Below, piece after piece: positions 49,934-61,700 of a stretch of DNA of 64,000 nucleotides. The stretch is taken from NCBI GenBank assembly GCA_019633425.1, contig WSUB01000012.1, forward strand, positions 62,001 to 126,000. Reading direction: 5' to 3'. The stretch is from Tulasnella sp. 424 (Eukaryota; Basidiomycota; Agaricomycetes; Cantharellales; Tulasnellaceae). The translations under genes were made by a program, and so were the position numbers. The notes below the pieces were generated by a model. It saw only the letters and a program-made list of their open reading frames with translations, searched no databases and was not told the DNA's origin. Positions within the stretch are counted from its first letter, which is position 1, and the number at the start of each line of letters is the position of its first letter.

Positions 49934-51845
49934 ATGCTCTCCAAACCCAATCATCACGATTACAGTGCCAACGCCTTCAATACTGTATCAAGGTTGCGAA
50001 CGGCAAAGTCTCCGACCATCAGGTAGTATAAAGTTCAACGGCTTATTTGGCTCATTCGCAGCGTCGGCTCACCGAACTTTTTCCTCTCCAGTCGGATCTT
50101 TCCCCTTCTTTCATCGCTCAAGCACTTCAGTAAGCAAAGACCGCAGTGGACGCGTCAGTTCCGGGGAGACCAAGGAGAGAAAGATTTCGTAGTGCTGGTA
50201 AGCTTTCGTCTTGCAATTCTTTGCGGGGCATCGGCGCCTCCGCGAGCCATGAGACGCCTAACAAAATCTCGCCTCTAGCTCTTCATTCGGTACAAAGGAT
50301 GGATATACACTACTTCGTCTAGAAAATCGGAGAATTTGGAGCTCACTTCAGTCCAGAACGACCCTTACATCTTGCTCGATTACTTGGGGTGTGAGTTCTT
50401 GGGGGTAGAGAAACCGCTTTCTGCAAAAATGGTTCCACTCACTCTCGCTTTCTGTTGGCTATCACCAAAAAGTCCGCCACGACGATACCTCTAGGAATTG
50501 GTACTTTATAATGGACTTCGACTTGGAATATACCGATTCGGAGGGCATCACTAAAGTCTTACCTCGTACCGCACCAACCAAAGATGAACTCGTGAGTTGT
50601 AACCTCAATGAACCCCAAAACTCTTCAAACTCATGAGATTTTTTTAATTCATTTTAGCTCCGGACAGTTCGTGAAGCTACTAGGAGTGGCACCTCAGGCT
50701 TTATCCATAGTATGTTCTCCGCAGCAGAGACAAGGACAGCGGAGTAGTAACCCTTTGTGAATCTACAGTCGGAGCGCATTGCTTCTACAGCTACCCAGGG
50801 ACCTCTCGTGAGTATTTTTCGGCTGGTACTACATTCTTAGCGTGCTTATATCGTTGTTCAGATACCAAGGTCGAAGGCGACACCACAACGTACTGGGAAA
50901 CGCCAAAAAGACAATCAGGTACAAAGCAAGCATGTACGTCGACTTGGTGCTTCCCCTACTTATCAACCGGAAACTCACCTCCCGCCTACCAGATTTCCTT
51001 TCCTCAGACGGCCTGAGGGTGACTGGGGAGGTGAGATGGCCGCAGCATGTTCTATTAAATGGGTCTAAAGTCTTCCACCAGGAATTGCAATCTTGTCTCT
51101 CAGACAGTCCCAAGGTTAGCCGAAAGGCAACCATAACGGTAAGCCTGAAGCGTTTCATCAGTATCTTGTGTCCTGAAAGGCTGATCTGGGTCCGTCATTC
51201 CAGATGTTTTTCGATGTACGGATGCTTTCGCTGTGGTGGGACAGGACTTGATGCTGATACCTTACCTCCCCGATCCGTAGATGTGCCACGCCGATGCTTT
51301 CTTCAGTAAGCCAACCCCTGGTTCTCCTTATAAATGCACTTGTTGACCCCCACTTTCTTGAATAGAGGACGACGTCGTCGACCTACCATGCGTTTACACC
51401 GCTGCGCAAAAGAACGTGGAATGGAAGAGACGGACTCGAAAGCAATTGGTAAGTAGTACGAGATTCAATATTCTCGCACTACAGCTGAACTGGGCAATGG
51501 TTTTCTCCCAGATTGCAGTCTATGGGTCCCGAGCTGGGCAATCTTCGGGCTCGTGGAAGGACGCTGGTTATGAGTATGGCGCCGCAACATTTCTCACGGT
51601 TGCGTTTCTCGGTGGTATGCGCCTTTTCCCTCTTGCTTTTGGTGCCGGGCTCCTAAAGCCACCCATCGAATATTGGCCCTTTGAACATAGATCGTCCATC
51701 TGCCTCTCCGGTTGAACTTGTCAGGTACCTCAATGCCATATGCAGCAGACGTCCACAAGAAAACCTTCGCCAGAGCCCTTACATCGCCTCCCGATATCCA
51801 ATCCCTGGACGCCTTCGACTCATTTCTGGTCCAGCCGCTGTGTAG
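49934..51845 (+). CDS. metacaspase-like protease, array copy 8
   Basis: Fourteen exons (49934-49992, 50062-50197, 50279-50390, 50473-50591, 50658-50709, 50769-50807, 50862-50933, 50993-51030, 51082-51138, 51204-51215, 51281-51305, 51366-51448, 51512-51611, 51691-51845) give 352 aa. Landmarks: QWTRQFRG then KDFVVL; FIRYKGW; DPYILLDYLGC; WYFIMDFDLEYTD; PTKDEL; FIHIGAHC with His163; MFFDMCHADAFF with Cys234; a D-L-P-C-V-Y stretch equivalent to the L-P-Y-x-Y strand; GAATFLT; SRYPIPG. The first exon and its atypical GTTGCG donor are tentative; a different start exon further upstream is possible. From 50062 on the structure is strongly supported by exon-by-exon agreement with other copies. Catalytic dyad present. 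Confidence 0.82.
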
Positions 51846-54800
51846 TTTCCGCAGCTCGATATGCCGGTTGTAGCGGCCCCTTCGTCCCCTCCCCGTCCAA
51901 GAAGACAGCCGCACAACCTCCCTGCACTCTTGTCTCAGGACTTTTATCCTTTTCTTTCGGGCCTTATTGTGCAGGCTTCTTGGATGTTCCTGCTAATCTT
52001 AAAGTCTTTCTTACCGTGTATGCGTCGGGACATGTGGACCTTGCATTATACTATATAGCCTTGCGTATTCGTACGTTCTCGCATGCGGCATCTAGCGTTA
52101 GAGTTGAGCATCGCAGTGCCTCTCGATCGGCCGAGGTTAACATTAGATTTAGAGGGCCGAGTCTTACGATAGTGATGGTGATGTCGTGTTAGCCGTTGGC
52201 GCGCTTCATTTGTTCGACAAGCGCTGCGCGTTTGGTACATGCCGCAATCTCAAGAACCCAACTTTGTTCCTCCTTCCCGTTTAATCGTCGCGCTCTGAGC
52301 ACAAGTGGGAATCCCATCTCGTAAAGTGGGGCCCAAGCCCCGGGCCCCGATTTTCGCAGCTTGCCGGAAGTTCGCCGTTCCAGGAAAGACTACAAACTCT
52401 TCCCATTGCATTGCAAATTGTATTGCATATCATTTGCACACCATACCAATTGAGGCTGCTTGTTTCAAGAGCTCTACCCCCTATCGTGAGCAAATGTGGC
52501 ATATGAGAGTGCGTCGCGTCACACCGCCAGGGTGGAGCTGGAAATAGATAATCCGTTGGTTTTTACTAGCAGGTATAAAATCACGCATGCACGAGTAGTC
52601 GGAACCCTGCACTTCGTCTGAGTCGATTGTCAGGTTAGACTCTTACGCCTGGTTCCGGAAAGGTCATACCCTGCAGGGCGTTTATTAGTTGTCGTGTACA
52701 AGTTTCCTAATGAATATGATTAGCTGAAGTTGGAAAGAGCCCTCGTACGTCTTGATTACCACTTACTATTGAATGGACTGTGAGGCCCATCATAGAGCCT
52801 TTCCGAAAGCTTCTGCAGACGAACTTAAACCTGGTGCTTCTATCTAGAACACTCGAGCTTCCAAACGACCCGAGAACCAGAAGCAGGTGCTTCTGGGGTC
52901 ACCTGAAGTTTTTTTGTCATCAGGAATCATTATTATTGCGGCTGGCGCGGCGTTGCGGATACTGATATCGACCGCGGAGTTTGAGCCATAAGTACCAGTC
53001 GAATATAGTGTCTGAGTACTTCCGTAGGATCAGAAAGCTCAACACCTGACACTCGTATGCCTGGAGGACATTCTCTGACTGCCCCCAACAGTGTCGAAAA
53101 GTATCAAGTCTCACCTTCAGATTTACGGTGTATCTTTTAGCTCCCTAGGTCACTACCGCATGTGAAATGTCTTTCATGCGCGGGGGCATTTATTTAACGT
53201 TCTTACGGGCGTCGCTTGTACTGTTGATGGTGCGTGAACGGCGTCGGGAATCGGTTGGAAGACGGATCTGGCGGCCTTGAGAGTGCGTTATCGGGTACAG
53301 CACCCAAAGTCGGAGCTCGGACTCTGGAAAGGGATGAGTGGCCTCTACCTCAGCCTGAGTGTTGGGGTCCGTTGTGAAAGTCGAAGCCTCGGCGTTCTCC
53401 CCAAGGGTTGTCCAAGCCGGGATGGTCTTATTTGGGGTTCAGACCAAGTCCTTCTCTGTTCTTTGTCAATTCTACGAGACGTTTTTCACTGATACATAAC
53501 TCATGATCACTAGTGGACTATTATGCGGCAAGCGAGGTTTCGTTTGGAATGGGCGTTCCGCAACAGTAGTCGGTCCTTGTTCATGACATCGCCGACCCAT
53601 CTTCTTGAAATAAGAATTTCACAACGCCAGGCCTAGGACAAATAGTTTATTTGCAGTAGGTTTTGCCGACATAAATCACCCCCAGAATCGTCACTTCACG
53701 AGACGTGACCTCGCCATCGTCGTCACGGCAGGGATGGATGAAATTCCACGCCGACGCGTCGGAGGCGGTGGCGATGGGGCGAGGTGAACGTTCAGCGGAA
53801 GCAAACATCTTATGCGATAGTGATATCTGAGTATTTGATTCTTTGTGTGTTATGAACTCCTAAATTTCGGAAGATCCACTGTTGCCTCTGTAGGAGCTGA
53901 CACTTATATTACGCGGTCATACACACGTCTACCAGCATTGATTACTGCATGGGCCACGAGAATTGAACGTTCGCCTCGGACGTGGCTGCCGTCTTGGAGA
54001 TTCCAGCATCCCTGACGGCAATGGCGAGGTCACGTTGCGTGAGTGACTCTGGGAGTTGCACGGCTACGTTCATCTCCGATGGCCTGGGTTGCTAGATGGA
54101 ATTATCCCGTCCCTGACACTTTACCCGAGCGAAAGGTTCGCCTGCTCAAATGGTTTATGGGAACGTTTTACGTAGGGATATGATGGACTCCAGTTTGGCA
54201 AGATGGTTTACCGAGTCAGGCATGGATTTATATTATCGTTCCGCCTTAGAATCTCGATAGACATGTAGCTTACCCCTTAACACAAGAGTAACAGCCAAGC
54301 TTGGTTGGCCACTGTTCCTGGAGCCCCATCCTGTGTGATCACGGCAATGATGTGGAGTCTGATTAGTAAAGGTACTGGAGTCTTGGGGTGAGGCGGGCTT
54401 AGGGGACGTCTGGGAATGAGTGGAGAGATCGACAACAAAAGCCCGTTCGAGTAAGTACCACCCCGAATCATCGATGGATGACGCCCCTGCTGGGGACGGA
54501 TCTAAGCTTCAGTTCAGGATTTTCATCACCGTGGTAACGGTAACTCAAATACCCATTTGATCGGGGTTTCAAAATATGCCCGAGTGATTTTATCTAGCCT
54601 CACCTGGTCTAGCTCGCCGAGTGATACATTAAGAAATTAATGGCCAATGGAGTGGATCGGGTGCACAGCCGGCTCCACGTGCAAGCCACTATCTACCACG
54701 TCTTCGTTTTCAGAACAGATGACCACCTTCTAAAGTGTGAAATCGTGATTGAAAGACAAGAACCATGAGGTTATCTAACGTGGGTACACTCGGACATAAA

Positions 54801-56804
54801 GTTCTGGTATTCCGAGGAGGGATAGGAGTTCGGTAAACAAAGGTAGCTTAATTCCGGGTTGTTCCGATGGATAGCCGACAGGGCGTTGCGGGCATCCGAG
54901 TCATAGACGCTTGCACCTCACAAATCTAGACCGAGTGAGACTATTTGAGAAATTAAAGCAGGTGCTTTCTGAGATAGATAGTTGACAGTGGCGCCCGAGT
55001 AATAAACTTCAGCCGCCCGGTGGTGAAGTATGCCCATGTGGTGTTAGACGTATCGAGCATGAGATTATCGACTCTCCTTGTTAGTTCAGAAGGTTCCTGG
55101 GATTGGAGCTCGCAAGCCCCAATCACAGGCGCAAGAAATAAAGTACAGTACAGCCACTTGCCCAGGTTCCAGTTGCGCGTTCCAAACCTTATCCTCCCTG
55201 AGATCAAAACCCTGAATTAAATCCATTCGCAAGAAGGCTCCAAAAGGGATAGACCAAAATTTGTCAGGGTGGGTGCACGATGTTGAGGTGCACTGCGAGT
55301 CTTCGGCTGTTGTTCATCACGATGCATCAGGTGGGGTTGCATGTTTTATTTACTTAAGCAGGTCGCTCAATACAGTGTGGCAGGCTGCGGATTTGCGTAG
55401 GAATCGCAGAAATCTGGCTATATACCTAACCCAGAGGAGTCTTTTCTACGAGGTGTGAGGCTTTTTAAGGGTTTGTGGGTCAGTGTGTTTGTAGGGCGGC
55501 GTCCAGGCGTTGGTAGCCCGCGAAGTGACTGCATATCAAGTTGTTCCATAGTATAGTACTCGTTTCGTATAGATGTATCGAAAGGCGTCAGTGTAGAACT
55601 TTATCTGTTTCTGGGCATAGAAGCTCAGGTTTCGGAGGCCCTTTATATACCCTCAAATCGCAACTGGGAATCGCGCAAGATCCCCCTTTGAACGTTCTAC
55701 TCCCCTCCCTCCCGTTCGCCTCGTCGAGCTAATCGCAACCGTGCTCAATAGAAAATTTGGGCTAATACTATACGGACAATTAAGTCGGTGGATAGGGACA
55801 CCTTCGAGCGGCCGGCTTGTACTCTGATGGATCAAAGGCTGGGAATACGACATTCTAAGGGATCTTGGAAACTTATACCAAGAGTGCTTTCTTTCGATCC
55901 TTCGGAGCTATTTGGCCTGTGGTCCGTTTACTGCTTGCCCCCCGGCGTCCTTCATGGCGAAAACTCATAGGCCAGAACTTCACTCGTTCACAGCGCGTCG
56001 AGGGACTGCCGAATGATTGCTCCCTACCGCAACTTCGCATCATCAGCCTGAATGCCGGCCATTACCCGGCGGCACCTTTGGATCCATTGAGTATTCTCTA
56101 TTGAACTACAGAGCTTGTTCGGAGCATCGCTATTCTTCCCGAGCGCGATCAAATCATACATTCAAGGCCCAAGCCCCCTGGCATTCCTTCATCGTCGCTC
56201 AGAGGATCCGTCCCTACGCCTACAGGGAATTTGAACCGTTGCTTCATGACATGAACGATGGTGACTGTCTTGTTCCACCATCGGCCTTTTTGTCAAGGTG
56301 GCTAACGTGAGATTACTGGACTTACGTCAGCCACATCCCCGGTCCGACAAGTCCGTCAATCGTTATCGTCGCTCGCCATCAGCAAGACGATTTTCGGCCT
56401 GAGTGAGCCATGGAGGAAATAGGATGTACGAAAGTCGACTTTCGCTTGGGGCCGACCGAGACAAAGGCGATCGCCACCGATCATAATGGCTAGAGCGGAG
56501 ATGTTAGTTCCTAGAGCTGAGAGGCGAAATCCATCGTCGTCCTGAGGATTGAACGCCATTCCTCCATCTTCCGTGTATGTTGTGGGTTGTGGGACGTTCA
56601 AGCCTTGGACATAAGATGGACCGTAACCCATCGCAGGCAGGGAACGAGTAGGCACTACGGTCGGATGTCGTTTTGTTGAGAGACTGGTCTTTATTCTGAG
56701 GCTTTTGCGCATATGATGTGGGCGCCTGGGCTAGTTTATCCTCCCCCTAGCCTTGGTCCATTTCAATTCTGTCTGTGGTTTTACGTCTCTACCCTGAACC
56801 ACAC
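51846..56804. other. gene-poor region
   Basis: About 5 kb without a supported gene. The plus-strand frame at 51740-52192 overlaps the end of array copy 8 and is a shadow. Frames at 56712-56356 (minus, 118 codons) and 55865-56310 (plus, overlapping) show no known motif and no clear splicing partners. Confidence 0.4.
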
Positions 56805-58781
56805 ATGCAACAGCGACTTGAACGCCTTCCACTTCCACTACAGTTGGCGGCCCCTACCACACCGAGAAGAACTAAGATGACCGGCTTACAGTTAGTCTGA
56901 TGGTATCTGTTTGTGGAGGACTTGGCCGAAGCTCATGTAATATTCCAATCCGCCAGCTGGGTCTTCCCTCTTTTCACCGCTGCGCTTGGAAACCTCTCCA
57001 CACTCGGGCGAGCTGGAAAACGCGGAAATGGCACCCCACAAGAATACATCATCATAGTAAGCGCTTGAGGAACTGTTATTCAAAGGATCTTTTGAGCTAA
57101 TAACCGCACTTTCGCATAAGATCTCTTTGCATTATGAGGGGTGGAAGGGCCATCCCAACGGAGAGAACATGCAACTGGAAGGCGTGAAGCACGACGTCAA
57201 AGCTTTGCTTGACCACCTTGGTTGTAAGGCACCCCCGATATTTTTTCCGTTCCCCGCAGCCTCGTTTGACCTGAACGTAACCAGACCGACACGACAACGC
57301 AGATGGACGCCACTGGGACTTCCTCCTGGATTATAACCTCGATTACAAGGACCCATCGGGCACAACTAAACGATTGCCACGCACCGGCCCCCCTACCAGG
57401 GATAACATAGTTCGTTTTCATGCATTCAGTGCTTCCCAAGAGTACACGTGATCCATCCTTCACTCCTTTCGCTCTTATCCAGTTGGAAACGCTTCAGGAA
57501 GCCACTTGTAAAGGCGCTTCAGTTCTAGTTCACTGTGCGTCTATAGCGAAGCAATTATGGACCAGCAGCTAACTTGCCCTGACCATAGACGGCGGTCACT
57601 GCCACTATGCAGCGCCGGGAGCATCAGGTCTGTACAATTTGCTTCATCGCCCTTTAAGGCTATTTAACATGCGTTGTAGAGCTCGAGCACAGAAACGACG
57701 GCATTGTTTACAAGGAAATCGAGGATAGTCCAGGGGGCCTAAACGCAGCATGTATGATGCTTCCTTTTCGGGTTCACGGCAGAATGCTTGCTAATCTGTA
57801 AGGTAGTCCTTATTTCCTCCGATGGAAAAAGGGTATATTGGAAGGTGCGGGAGTCATTAACATGAGCCCTCGTGAGCAAGGCTAAGACGTTGGGCCAGGA
57901 TTTTTATTCATCTCTTCACGGCGCATCAAAGAAAGGCTGCGCTTCCGCTATCATGGTATGCCATAATCTCCATCTACTATATTCTTGAGGATGATAATAA
58001 CAGTCAACTTGGTCTTGCAGGTAATTCTCGATGTAAGGCTTCCCGGCATGAACTTGCAAATCTCCTCACGACTGACGTCCTTTGTAAAAGACTTGCAAAA
58101 CCGAGGCTTTTATCAGTAATTATGTTCCTATAACGACAATTTTCATATGACTAACAGCGACTCAATTCCTAAGAGGACTTTGGCAACCTCGCCATCATCT
58201 ACGATGATGGATTAAGAGAAATCGCTCCGGACGCCCCGATCGTCTCCACGCCACCCCTTGATCACCTGGTCGGTCATAAACTAATATATACAAAAGTCCT
58301 GAGATTAATGTATCCAACTGCCATTCAGGTTATAGTCACTGCGGCCAGAGCGGATGAGCTGGCTTGGACCTTTGATAACTGTGGCGTCTTGACGTACTTC
58401 CTGATACAATGCCTTAAAGGTGAGCCCCACTAAGTACTAAAGCTTCTTTTTTATTTGATGTGCAACATATACTTTGAGAGCTAACAAGCGAGGGGCAAAA
58501 TAGATCACCCGGAAGCTTCAGCGGCTGAGGTCGTCCAATACCTCAACAGTGACTGCCGAAAACAACCGGACAAAAAGAAACTTCAGCGTCCTCGCATCTG
58601 GTCGCAGAATCGTCTGCAAGGTCCATTTCGGCTTCTGCCCAGAAACGCCTCGCCCGCGGCAGACAGCTCTCCACCCTTCTCCTGGCGTTCTTGGCTTGAA
58701 GCTTGCCTCGACTCCACGGCCCCATACGTGCTCGGCCTGCAAACGCTCCAGCCGGCGGCGCTTTCTATGATGCTTTTATAG
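56805..58781 (+). CDS. metacaspase-like protease, array copy 9, with C-terminal extension
   Basis: Fourteen exons (56805-56890, 56957-57056, 57121-57223, 57285-57409, 57483-57534, 57589-57627, 57680-57751, 57807-57844, 57899-57955, 58021-58032, 58091-58115, 58174-58268, 58329-58419, 58504-58781) give 390 aa. Landmarks: EYIII; SLHYEGW; VKHDVKALLDHLGC; LLDYNLDYKD; PTRDNI; VLVHYGGHCHY with His159; ISSDGKRVYW; VILDTCKTEAFI with Cys230; VIVTAARADELAW; GVLTYFLIQCL; GPFRLLPRN. The last exon runs about 55 residues beyond the usual end into a Ser/Pro/Leu-rich tail. The first exon (GTTAGT donor) is tentative but has the same phase as in array copy 2. The acceptor of the exon at 58174 is AAG, chosen because the upstream CAG at 58157 leads to a stop. 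Dyad intact. Confidence 0.84.
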
Positions 58782-61700
58782 CAACCCTAACCCTTTCCCC
58801 ACTTTATTGTTGTAACTTAGTATTCTGGATTACGCCCGGATCGAATTCCGATCTACGACATGGTCAAATTATGTATCTATAGTGTCTATGCGCTTCATGC
58901 AACGTACTTGGGCTCCGGGTAGTCTATCCTATTTGTGTCCCAAACCTGACTAAATTCTAAATGTGCGAGATGGTGCCAAGCGATGACAACATTGTTTCGA
59001 CAAGCGCCAACCTAGTATTCGGCGTTGAATTTTTAGTCGCTCTTTCTCGCATGTCGTTCCGTCTCATTACATTCTGGTCCTCACCCCGAGAAGTGCAGGC
59101 GTCATGGTCCCAGCCTCGGTAATCGTGATCTCGCGGGAGAGATAATGTGTATGCACGGTTCGCTTCGTACCGGCACGCATTCCGAACGCCTTATCTTCTG
59201 TAGGCGGCATAGAACATTGATAGGGCAGATGTCACTGATTCGTTTTCGTCGCTAGGATGACGTTTAAATATATTGTACTATATTAGAGACTGCAGGTTAT
59301 TGGAACGGTTGCATAGTCCGTGTCGTCGCCATCGGCCAGAGCGGCGAAGGATTATATCATCACACGCACTTGACGTCCCCTTTATAGGTCGACATTCCCG
59401 CCCTGCCGGTAATTATGCCATTCGATATTGATCACCTATCCTAGAGTGTCTTGGGTGCATTTTCCTTTACCCTGCTAGTCCAACGATCGGGATGGTGGGG
59501 TGGCAAACTTTGAACGACCCCACTGGAGCCAGGATAAGATTCAAGCTTAGCACTGCAAGTGGGCTAGGAAAAAAACGGAAATCGCACCCCTTCGGCCCGT
59601 CATCCGAGCCCTTCGTTCTGGTTTGGGGTGCAATATGCATCATACACTCCTTCGGGTAGGGTCATCGGCACGGGATTCTCAAACCTATATGCAGCGGACA
59701 AGTGTTCTGGTTAATACAATGACGGCCAGGAAAGCATTCACCGTCCCTCTGCAATACTTTCTCCAATTCACCCACGCGCTTTGTTCACTTTTGTAAGAGA
59801 AACGCTCGCATGCACATTTCGGCATTGCGTACACCTCTCAACCTACGTACATGAGGGGGTAAAGCAAAGGCATTGGTCCCCCCAACTCGCGAGGTCTCCT
59901 CCTGACCTTGGTCCATAGTTCATAAAGCTAGGAGGAAGCCTAGGTCGGCTGTGGGGGATGACCCGTGCTATAGGCTGAATATCTTGAGGTTCGCCCGAAC
60001 CGGATCCTCATGCTTCTGTGAGATGTGAGATATATCGAGACGAATGGCCATGCATATGGGTGTCACTAGAACCGGGGCTAGGTCGCCTCAACGGGCTTTC
60101 TACACGCCCCCCGAGACTCCACGGCTCACTAGCAATCATCCACGTAGTACTCTAGCGAGATTAGTTTAATTGATAAAACCTCCCGCAGAGCTATATGCCC
60201 GCATTGGAAGACCGATCACGGGAGAGCATGAAAATGACCCGCTTTCGCTGCCTGATATCCCAATAAAGCCCGGATCGAGATGAAACGGTGTCGGATTAGT
60301 GCTATGCCGGCACCATACGTGATCCCGCCTCTGCGTGTGGTGATGGCAATTGAGTCGGCACATGCCTTTCTCGTTACGTAGACCTTTCGTTGTCCAGAGG
60401 GTGTGCGGCGCCGCCGAAGCGTACATCCCTTAATATCTTACCTTCAGCCGCTGCATATTGGACGTAGCGTCCATTTAACTACATATCCCTTTCGAATCGC
60501 AAGGGATAAGCCAAATGTGTCAGCTCCCGTGGCCGAAGTTTGCAATCACCCGCTAACGCCATTCTCTCTTTCCACTCAGCTGGTAGTCTGAGGACCAAAC
60601 CCTAGCCTTTGGGCAGGTTGAGCAAAGCCCAGTTCCAGCTCAAAGCGTAGAATCTCGACGCATAGCCAGCCACAAGTTGTGGATGGATGCTCTCTTCAAC
60701 CTAGCGAGGCTAGTTTCAAATCTGACCGTGGCTCGGCGGCCGGCCGTCGGCAACGCAAAGGGTTTCCGTGAAATCAGACGAGGCCAGTGGCCAACCCCTA
60801 GGCAACACTAGGGATACCATATCCCAGGACCCATCACCAGGTCAATAATACCAGTAGATGGACCGCCTCTTCTACCGTCCGTCTAGTTGTTGTTACAGGC
60901 CGTCGGTCTTGAGTAAAAGCCGAGAGCACGAAAATTGGGACCCCACTCGTCCAGACCACCGCCAGTTCATGCCGCAACAATGCAGAGTTACGGGAAATGA
61001 TATTCCGCCAAGGCTTAAGATGCTACTGTCGTCAATTCTACGACGGGTAACCGCAGAATCCACTGGCAAATCGCGGTCAACCGAACCACGGCCTAGGATG
61101 ACCCTTCGTCCTCAACTATTAAACGTCTCCACGACATTGAGGACTTCGAGAGGGCTCTCATGAAGAGCGAATAAGTCCTAGAGCTTCCTGCTTGGTCGCC
61201 TCCTCGCTTGAAGATTTGGGTCTTGAGGTCATGCTGCTCTGTTAGGGGAGGTTGAGCCACTAGTGTTTTCACCTTCGTGAAAACTTGCTTCTGTTCCCAG
61301 ATCCCACCGCATCCAGCGACCATCAGTCGCTCTTTTCGAGGAAGAAAGGCTGGTCATGGGAACTAACGCTGCACCCGTTTGCGTTTCAAACCATTCGCTT
61401 GGAAAGACTGGATCGTTTCCGTGCTGATGCACCGGTGCAGTGTATAATTTCACAGGTTGGATGGAAGCGAAGAGTCCTCTTCAGAAACACGAGAAACAGT
61501 CTGCATAATGAAAGGTTATCGCAGGCCATTTCCACTGTGCCGAAACCACCGTCCAACTGATTACCGACTCAATCCAGCTCGTCGGGCTCTGGTGCACGAG
61601 AAGATCTGTAGGTTGCCCGATATAGTTTTTATGTGGTTTATTTAGTCCGGGGGGGTCGGTGGCGGTGCCACCTCGTCCTAGGCCGATTCCTGCCTCTATA

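Noticed and set aside
60155..60190. tRNA-like stretch with TAGTTTAATTGATAAAAC
   Set aside because: It resembles an organellar D-arm, but no acceptor stem, anticodon arm or T-arm can be paired around it.
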